Shown here piece after piece: positions 56,135 to 64,000 of a stretch of DNA of 64,000 bases (the first letter of the stretch is position 1; each line of letters starts with the position of its first letter). This DNA is from Mercenaria mercenaria (lineage: Eukaryota > Mollusca > Bivalvia > Venerida > Veneridae). The position numbers were made by a program, and so were the translations under genes. Where the stretch lies: contig NC_069371.1 in the NCBI RefSeq assembly GCF_021730395.1, forward strand, positions 49,486,001 to 49,550,000, given 5' to 3'. The notes beneath the pieces were generated by a model that ran no database searches, was not told where the DNA came from, and saw only the letters and a list, made by a program, of their open reading frames with translations.

Positions 56135-58081
56135 AGGCTGGCTGATTCCATTCGAAATTTTGTTTGAATAATCTGGAAACAAAATTTGAAACACATTCGT
56201 GTGTTGCAAAATCATCAATAAAATATCTAATGATAATGCGCAGAAATGCTTACTCGTATATTATACACAGTGTAACGTGTGCAACTCCCAATTTCGAACA
56301 ATTCACATGCCGGTTTTTTCCCACAATTTTATTGATATTCAGCTACAATTACATTATCAATAACTTTTTGATACTTAAATATAGATCTACTTTTATGTTT
56401 ATTTTTGTTAGAAGTAATATCATAATTCTCTTGTTATCTGTATGGAGGTATTTCTTCACAAGAAAACGTATTTCGGTATTCATGTATTGGAAAGGTGTTT
56501 CAGGTTTATAGTGATTATGTAGTTTTGTAATTACAACTTAAAAATTAACTTTCATTCATTTTATACCTTAATATTTTTGTTATCAAATTGGACGTATTCT
56601 TTGGTCATTGTGTCACTGGAAGAATTTAGTTATTTGCATATTAGAAAGTTATTTCCAGTTTATAGAGATATTTAGCTTTGTCATCATATATCAATTTTTC
56701 ATCATATATTAAAGTAATCTATTTCTACATTTTTGCAAAAGCTGTTTCACAAGAAAAATATAATATTCAAAAGTGTCAGCTTTATGGTATATGTTTCCTG
56801 ATTTTATTGTTGTAATAGAACGCAAACTAGCAACATGAAAGCAGACTCGGTTTGAATGAGTCTGTTTATGAGAGGTAATGAAATATGCAACACCTCTCTC
56901 GTCCCCTAGCAACGGCTTATTATGGTAAATATGAACGACATCCATGTACTTCATGATCCCAAGGAACCAGAAAGTATTAATGCACTGAGCCAAGGCACGA
57001 GCAGATTTTTTACAGCCGCCTCACGGAGCATACTATGATGAATATCTTAAAACTAAGCAAAATTGTAATCATAATAGAAATATCCTAAAATATTTAACCA
57101 GTAATGGCATTTTCATAGCTCACTATGTAAAGTTTAAAATATACTGAACGACTGTCATTCAGTCAGTTGCCATAATTTCTTTGGATCTCGTTTTGAGTAC
57201 ACTAAGAAAAATTAACAATGTTTTACAGCTTGCTATGTAAAAAGATATGCAGCTGCTAATTACTTCACTGTAAAACTTTTTACTTTCTAAACCCGTTTTT
57301 AACACTCTGACATAAAATGAGAAGCACTAAGGTAGACATCATGGATCATTCGCTCAAACAGGTAACAATTTTGGAAGAAAATAATCCTGTGGTACTGCCA
57401 AATAATAAATTCATTCAGGGCTGTACATTTTCTTTTTTTTTTCATTTCACCGTACAGTGAAAATTAGCACTGCACCCTAGCGATCATGTATTTGGGCGAA
57501 TAAATGTAGTTCGAACCATTTCCTTCAAGGATGGCCAAAGGATCATCTCTGTGAGTTTTGTCTTTTTGCAATTGGACAATATTTTAAATCTTTTACTGTA
57601 CCCGCACATGGAATAGTAACCACATCCACTGTTTTTTTTTATATTTTATGACTTGGAATAATTTAAACACTTACTGAGCAAGACAGATAATGAGTGCAAA
57701 TGAAACAAAACATAAACGCATACGTCTACCACCGAATCTCGTCATTGTGTCGTTTATGACATTCAGTTAAGATGTTTTCATGCTCCAGTTACTAAGATTT
57801 AGCTCAGAGCAAGTCTGAACATAGGAATGAAAGCGGATAACTCGGACAAGTTCTTACATATGAAAAGAATGTATCAATCTATGAAACATAGCTTCAACTA
57901 AATTAAATCAATAGATGACGCTCATTTTTAGTTATAATAATGATAATGATAATATCAATAACTAGATGTATGCCTATAGGACACAGGTGCCCCCAACTCC
58001 TGTCACTGTACCGTGGTTTCAACACTAGGTGAAATTTTATTTGTATTTTTCACTAAGTGGAGGAACTTAATTCTGCCTAAG

Positions 58082-58620
58082 CTGAGTGAAATTCCAAACA
58101 GAACACCAGCTGCATAAATTCGAATGCTATATAACAATCCCCTAATGTTTTATGACTCAGTTGAGGTCTTTTTGAGATACATGCGACACAAGCTTGTATC
58201 CCGTTTACGCATAATTTTGACAATTTGACAATCAAGAGCCATAACTCTGGTTTGACTGATAGAAGTCCAAAATTCCTGTGATGTTTCACGACCCTAGGTA
58301 AAAAAATTATTGAGGTATGTGCGATACAGCTTTAATGCCTTTTAATGCATATTTTTGACTTAATGAAGGGCCGTACCTCTCAAACTCAAACTAAACCCAA
58401 GGTGCACAACTTCACATGCTGAATAATGTGATGTTTCATAAAACTGGGCCAAGGGCCATAACTCTGGTCTGAATGCGTGATCTCCAAATTAAAACCCCTG
58501 GTTCACAACTTCCCGTGCTGAATAACAATCCTGGGCTGGGTCAAATACTATCTGAGATATGAACGACATAAATTCGGAAGAACGGACAGACGGACGCCCC
58601 CCTAAAACGATTGGGGCACA
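58082..58620. repeat. Bivalve-type tandem array (unit 2 copy)
   Basis: About four units with CCATAACTCTGG, CACAACTTC and ATGTTTCA wording, ending in GGACAGACGGACGCCCCCC and ATTGGGGCACAATAA. It corresponds to the shorter block at 42960-43160 in unit 1. Confidence 0.7.
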
Positions 58621-59801
58621 ATAATTACACATTTATATAGCATTATTTTTGTGCCTAAACATGTTCCATGCACCAACAAAGACATGATCTAAAACAATGC
58701 AGACATTAAACAAACGGTTAAACCTAAACTTAGAATAGATTACTCTAGCGCTAGTACATTTTACTAGCTGCCACAGTATATAAATAAAAAAGTAGGGACT
58801 GAAGTATTAGAGCCAGCGGCAAAATGAAAGTAAAACTATGAATTACGACATTCTAGGAATAGAGAGATTTGGTATTTATAAATGATCTCGTTAAATCATT
58901 TAAGTCAATAGTTTAAACTACATTTGTAAAAAACAATATGAGTTAAATATCAAAGTTTAAAATATGAATTGAACCACAAGGTCATGAACATGGTTTACGT
59001 CTCAATGGAGTATTATAATGCGATCCTCATTAACTATACTGTAAAAATATATAACCAGTCATTAGCTTTTTTGCAAATAACATGCAGAACATTATACTAC
59101 AAGGACGAATATCTAATTTCTTAAACTATTTTGATCAAATAAAGCAGACATTTAGATGAGTATGGATGTTTATGAGAATAGCATATCAAAAATTCAAAAC
59201 TATTAAGCAAAGGTGTCATTGTTTCATTTTACTACCACGCGCACTTTCTAAAACGATGCAAAATTTGTGTGATGTAACATTTTTAAGAATACAGAGCTGT
59301 AAATGTTTTACTTATAATGGGAAATGGCTACATATTATATACATATGAAATTATGAAATATTTTTTATGATAGGTTATGACAACGAGGCTATTTTGTTTT
59401 ATTATCATTTTCTCTTCTAATAATGTTTACGCTAGTTTGTAAATTCTGGACATTTAAGAGGATTTTTGTGACTTTTCAAAAATGGATGAAAGCCTAAAAG
59501 TCCTAAAATCAGTGAATTTATATTTTAGCAAAAGTTGACTTTGCTGAAATTGTAAAAGGTATAAACAATATATTTTGTACGAGTGTATCAAATTTCGAGA
59601 AAAAAAATTAGTAGTTTTTAGGACATGGGCAAAATAAAAATGGCTTGTTATCTGTTTCGCTCAGTAAAGTTTGCTCAACCGATTGTTCCCGAACAAAACG
59701 TTTGTAAATATCATATATTACACCGGGTGTCAATATATTCCTGTTCTCAATGTTTGTAAAAGGACGTTATTCATTTACATGAACTTCAACTCAGTTTGAC
59801 A

Positions 59802-62270
59802 ATGGAAGTACCTGGAAAAAGAGCTGACGAAGAAAAAGATTCATCTTCTTGGCAAACGGAGAAACTCTGTGAACCGTGCAACAGTGAACATGCCACGACT
59901 CGTGCGAACGGTGTATGCCAGGAGTGTAGGGAATTTATGTGCAACTCTTGCTTTCGACATCATCTAAAAGCGAAGCAATGTAGAAATCATGTTTTAGTTG
60001 ATGAAAACATTTCTGAAGTTTTGTTGAAGAAAAGTGAAGAAATCATCGAGAAGTGCAAACGTCATGAGGATGAGACGGTAAAATACTACTGCCGTAAGCA
60101 TGAATTTGTAGGATGTGGTGATTGTATGATACTCGAACACAGTGTTTGTAAACCGGAATTCATAAAGGACCTGTCTAAAGATTTCCAAGGCAACGAAGAC
60201 TTCAAAGAATTGGTTAGAAAGCTTGAGAAATTGGCATCTGCAAACCAAGAAAAAGAAGAGAATAAAAGAAAATAAGAGAGAAATCAGATTGATGTACGAA
60301 ACTGCACTGAAAGAAATAAATACGTTTAGAACAAGGCTGAAGATGATGTTAAGACTGAGGTTAATCGTTTAAAATCTGACGATGAAGACCTTTTGATCAA
60401 GTTAGAAGAATGCAAGCGTCTTTCAACAAAAATAGACGCAGTTAAACAAGCGATAAACACGGAAATGCACCAGGGACAGTCGTTGTTTATCAGCTCTGTT
60501 GAGTGCAAGCCTAATATTCTTGATATCGAACATGACATGGCCCAGCTGCGATCGAAAAACAGTATTAAGAATTTCACTTTCGTACGTGACAAAAAGCTGT
60601 TAACCTTTGTTGCTTCTAAAATAAAATTTGGAGATTTGGACATAAGAAAAAATGGAAAGATCATTTAAAAGCCAAACGGTACACTTTTACTTATACTATT
60701 AATATTAAAAATGCTAATTCTAAACTAGGCTTAAAATATAATTCTGATTCTTTCAAGGCCTTCTAAAAATTTCTTGATGGGCCCAGTGATTAAATGCTTT
60801 AAGAACGGAGGTGTTAAACTGTTTAAAGTGCGTAGAAAAAAAAACTAGTATGTGCAAATTAACTCATATATTGCCAAAATATATTTCAACTTTCTTTCGT
60901 CTCTCGTTGTCTAACTTCTTGAGATGATTTATATTCGAAATCTGATTAACATTAATAATGGTTACCTCCCTTGTAGAGTACTTCCTATGTGAATACTACA
61001 TTTGGAATTTCAGCTTTATCTTTTTAATGGTATTGCATTATGGTTCTTTACAGACTTACTTTGAAAAGCATTCCCTTAATGGGGCATACCCTTTCTGATG
61101 TCAAACTAAAAAAAAACTATAAATAAATAAATAAATAATAGAATATTCGGAAGTATAATAACTGATCCGAAATGTTTAAGCTATACATTCCAGTCATTAT
61201 CGATAAAATCAGCGTTTTGAAGTATGTTGCAGTGCCGTAAACTAGAATGTAGTATTAATGATTGGGTGAATTGTGATTTATTACAGAATGCCTCTTTACT
61301 GATCAGTTATGGTAAATTAAGGAATTTTTCGCCATATGTTGTTCTTTAAAATTTCACTTATATATCATTTTATGTTCATTGAATACATTATCTATGTTTC
61401 GAGAATATAATCTGCAAGATATTGGGTATGTCCCGTTAAGTGCTATGGTAACTCACCCGCCAAATGTCGACATCGCCAAAGAAGTAATGTGAAATCACAA
61501 GATGAATACAGTCTTTTTACCGAAACCAGACCGATAATAGTCAACAGAATCATTTCGTACTTGATTATTTTACTGTTCCGTTTCAGATTCAGAATTGATG
61601 TCATATGTACGTGTAAATCCTTCATGGAACTGCAAGTATGGCCACTCGGTAAAACACTACACGATATTATCTAATTATATATTACTATACTTAGACTAAC
61701 AGTAATATATGACATAAAATAATTACAAATTTCTGCATGATATCTATTTGAGCCGTGCCATGGGAAAACCAACATAGTGGGTGTGCGACCAGCATGGATC
61801 CAGACCAGCCTGCGCATCCGCGCAGTCTGGTCAGGATCCATGCTGTTCGCTAACAGTTTCTCCAACTCCAATAGGCTTTAAAAGCGAACAGCATGGAGCC
61901 TGACCAGACTGCGCGGATGCGCAGGCTGGTCTGGATCCATGCTGGTCGCAAACCCACTATGTTGGTTTTCCCATGGCACGGCTCATTTAAAGGTATCAGC
62001 TGTATCAGACGTTTTTAATTACAATTCTCCTAATTTACAATCAGCAACAACATAATCATCATCATCATCATCACCATCAACATTATCATCATTACTTTTG
62101 TAATTACGATACCTTCATTATTTCAGTCTTATCACTGTTGGAAGCCTGGTACAGTGATAGCTGTAAATGGCAATGGTGATCTCACGGTAGAATGGGACCG
62201 TTCAGGACAGATACTTGGAGGTTTCAGATTTGGTTACTCAACCGAGGAAAATGGTGTCGAACTTATATGA
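59802..62270 (+). pseudogene. B-box/coiled-coil/MIB-HERC2 gene, copy 3, broken
   Basis: Exons by comparison: 59802-60678, 61587-61648, 62127-62270. The start ATG 59802 (MEVPGKRADE) matches copy 1; both B-boxes keep all metal ligands. It shares with copy 1 the two-base loss in the early coiled coil (near 60260), stops at TAA 60273-60275 after 157 residues, has a further loss of about 22 bases near 60333 that returns it to the first frame, and has a stop just before the exon 1 donor (IRKNGKII, then TAA). Exons 2 and 3 keep good splice sites and an open MIB/HERC2 frame (YVRVNPSWNC...WKPGTV...TVEWDRSG...FRFGY...VELI). A pseudogene, unless a short two-B-box protein is still made. Confidence 0.78.
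61750..61984. repeat. Palindromic MITE, GAGCCGTGCC type, copy 4
   Basis: Full-length and well matched halves (GAGCCGTGCCATGGGAAAAC; CCCATGGCACGGCTC), flanked by ATTT on both sides. It lies in intron 2 of B-box gene copy 3; the same intron of copy 1 lacks it, so it inserted after the duplication. Confidence 0.87.
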
Positions 62271-62351
62271 ACATTTTAAAATATGGAATTGAATTAATCA
62301 AAGAACAATTGTTATTGAAGAATTAATCTGTGGTATTTTAGAAGATAGTTA

Positions 62352-62412
62352 TGTCACGGTGGAATGGAGTCATTCAGAGCAGATATTGGGAGGTTTCAGA
62401 GAATGTTACTAA
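62352..62412 (+). pseudogene. Decayed extra copy of the MIB-HERC2 last exon (unit 2)
   Basis: GTCACGGTGGAATGGAGTCA, TTCAGAGCAGATATTGGGAG and GTTTCAGAGAATGTTACT repeat the middle of exon 3 about 80 bases after its stop. Counterpart of 49319-49390. Confidence 0.7.
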
Positions 62413-62419
62413 GAAGAAT

Positions 62420-62780
62420 AATAGCAGACTCGGTTTGGTGGAGTCTGTTCATGAGAGGTAACAAGGCAATTCATTGATGCAAGCATCAAAGACGCCGCCA
62501 AGTGTTGTGTCTGAAGTACATTTATTGCAATATGAGAAATCACCTAATCATTACTTTATTAGTCTGACTGGCTATAAGTTATCAACATTAGCACATAAAA
62601 CAATATATGTTATAAACTGTTTAAAACATGAAGAACAAGCAAATTCGATGAATTGGAATCCCCCGCCGAAAGGGTCAGAGTTGAGGAACGGCAAAAAAAT
62701 ATATCCAGCAAAAAGTTAAGAATGTTACCAAGAAGCAAATAATTTCATTAGTCAAAATCAAATTAAAAGAAAATGAATGG
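62420..62780. other. Intergenic, nothing recognised
   Basis: After the short phrase shared with the duplication units, no gene is supported. The 81-residue frame at 62474-62719 has no domain and no support beyond its length. Confidence 0.45.
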
Positions 62781-62784
62781 TTTG

Positions 62785-62863
62785 TTTGGGTGGGGCTGGG
62801 GGGGGGGGTGAGGATACAACAGTTTACATGTTGATTATAAATATTGATAGAAAATGAAAAATG

Positions 62864-62899
<36 letters not shown>

Positions 62900-62935
62900 T
62901 GTGGGGGTGGGGGGTGGGGTGGGGGGGGGGGGACC
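62785..62935. repeat. G-rich tracts and A33 homopolymer
   Basis: A G run at about 62800-62810, an A run at 62864-62896, and GGGGGTGGGGGGTGGGGT-type sequence at about 62903-62932. The G tracts could form quadruplexes and make assembly here unreliable. Confidence 0.8.
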
Positions 62936-63079
62936 AAGGTAAGGTGGTGACCAGGTGTAGGTTCACAACATCACATGTTTATAATAAATGTTCATGGAAA
63001 AGAATGAAAGAAGTTTAATGAAATTCTTCCAATTGGTTGGTTTGTTATGTACAGATCTGTGGATTTTTAAACAATTAAA

Positions 63080-63612
63080 GGGCAATAACTATATGGAAAA
63101 TTGACCAATCGAAACAAACCTTGAAGGGCATCGTCGCAGTATCTTTGTTCATGTCTGTTTCAAGTTTGATGAAATTCTACCTGCTAGTTACTGAGAAATG
63201 GCTGCAGACGGACATTTTTCATTAAATCAAAGGTAATAACTCTGACGGAAATTGACCTATCAAAAAAAAAACTTGACGGGCATCAGCACAGTATCTTGGT
63301 TCATGTCTATTTCAAATTTGATGAAATTCTACCTGTTAGTTACTGAGAAATAGCTGCAGACGTACATTTTTTATTAAATCAAGGGCAATAACTCTGAGGG
63401 AAATTGACCAATCAAAAAAAAAACTTGACGGGCATCATCGCAGTATGTTGGTTCATGTTTATTTCAAGTTTCATGAAATTCTACCAAGTAGTTACTGAGA
63501 AATGGCTGCGGACGGACGGACGGACGGACTGACGGACTGACGGACGGACTGACGGACGGACAACGCCATTTCAATACCCCCTCCCGATTTCATCGGCGGG
63601 GGATAATAAACA
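63080..63612. repeat. Bivalve-type tandem repeat with GGAC tail
   Basis: Three units of about 150 bp start with GGCAATAACT-type phrases (63083, 63231, 63383) and carry GAAATTGACC, TTGGTTCATGT and GAAATTCTACC. They are followed by (GGAC/GGACT)n at 63511-63561 and the closing CCCCCTCCCGATTTCATCGGCGGGGGATAATA (63577-63608), a short hairpin. Confidence 0.8.
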
Positions 63613-64000
63613 TGATAGAAAAGTTTTACCATGCAATACAAATCCTCTACCTGCAATGACATTAACATTGCGAGTAGGTGGTCCCTTTATATACAAAATT
63701 AAAGTAATTATTTCACTAACTAAGGTCATCTCCTGTGAAAAGTTCTTATATGCAGGAGCGTGTGTTTGAAGTTCCACAGAAATGCAGTTTGTTGGGAAAT
63801 GAGGAAATGTTGAAATTATTTCAAAGTTGTGGTTCACAGAAACCATTATTTTTATTATCATGTAATGTAATGAGTGTTTTCTATTTACTGATGAAGTTTT
63901 ATGGACCTTAGTCATCTACATTATAGATTTCAGAATGCCGATTATACACAGCAATTTACTGTTCCCCTTGACAAAAACAATCAAAAAATTTGTCCAAGAA
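63613..64000. other. Window end, nothing recognised
   Basis: No gene seen. The minus-strand frame at 63571-63915 partly overlaps the repeat tail and has no domain. Confidence 0.45.

Larger units (their letters stand above)
56135..62415 (+). repeat. Segmental duplication, unit 2
   Basis: Matches unit 1 (40335-49390) in the same orientation, including non-coding DNA 3.5 kb upstream of the gene, the gene itself and its decayed extra exon. It lacks the 3-kb repeat-filled stretch of unit 1 and has its own MITE at 61750-61984. Just past its end, GCAGACTCGGTTTGGTGGAGTCTGTTCATGAGAGGTAA (about 62419-62456) repeats a phrase from inside both units. Confidence 0.85.

Overview
The window looks like nuclear DNA of a bivalve mollusc, most likely a venerid-type clam. 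It is AT-rich and gene-poor, with introns carrying GT..AG junctions. Many repeats resemble families I associate with bivalve genomes: tRNA-derived SINEs, palindromic MITEs, and tandem blocks with phrases such as 'cccataactct' and 'aaggtcaaggtcacag'. The species call is inference.

Layout. 1-1401 is AT-rich flank and a nested palindrome. 1438-9963 is one BEL/Pao LTR retrotransposon. It has 400-bp LTRs that look identical by eye, a 5-bp target duplication, one long gag-pol frame, and a second frame coding for a C2H2 zinc-finger protein with a long acidic tail. 10.8-13.2 kb holds small repeats. 14311-18129 is a shrunken, broken Polinton with long TIRs and a 6-bp target duplication. 19.1-24.2 kb carries two LINE remnants with a tandem repeat block between them. 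24-29 kb is repeat-rich (a 23-bp perfect inverted pair, a MITE, a SINE).

Two host loci stand out. At 29905-36792 a three-exon gene codes for a secreted or membrane-anchored glycoprotein with a somatomedin-B-like cysteine cluster. It resembles the ectodomain of mollusc SMB/adhesion-type GPCRs but ends after one hydrophobic segment, and an intronic AATAAA could give a short secreted form. At 47-62 kb three tandem, same-strand paralogs code for two B-boxes, a coiled coil and a C-terminal MIB/HERC2 domain on separate small exons. The middle copy (53049-55198) is intact (371 aa). The outer two lie in a segmental duplication (about 40.3-49.4 kb and 56.1-62.4 kb), share a frame break, and look like pseudogenes or truncated genes.

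Nothing links the genes as a pathway. The B-box cluster looks like a lineage-specific expansion of a TRIM-like family. The most novel candidates are the zinc-finger accessory frame of the BEL/Pao element and the B-box/coiled-coil/MIB-HERC2 architecture. All calls come from reading the sequence; no database search was run.
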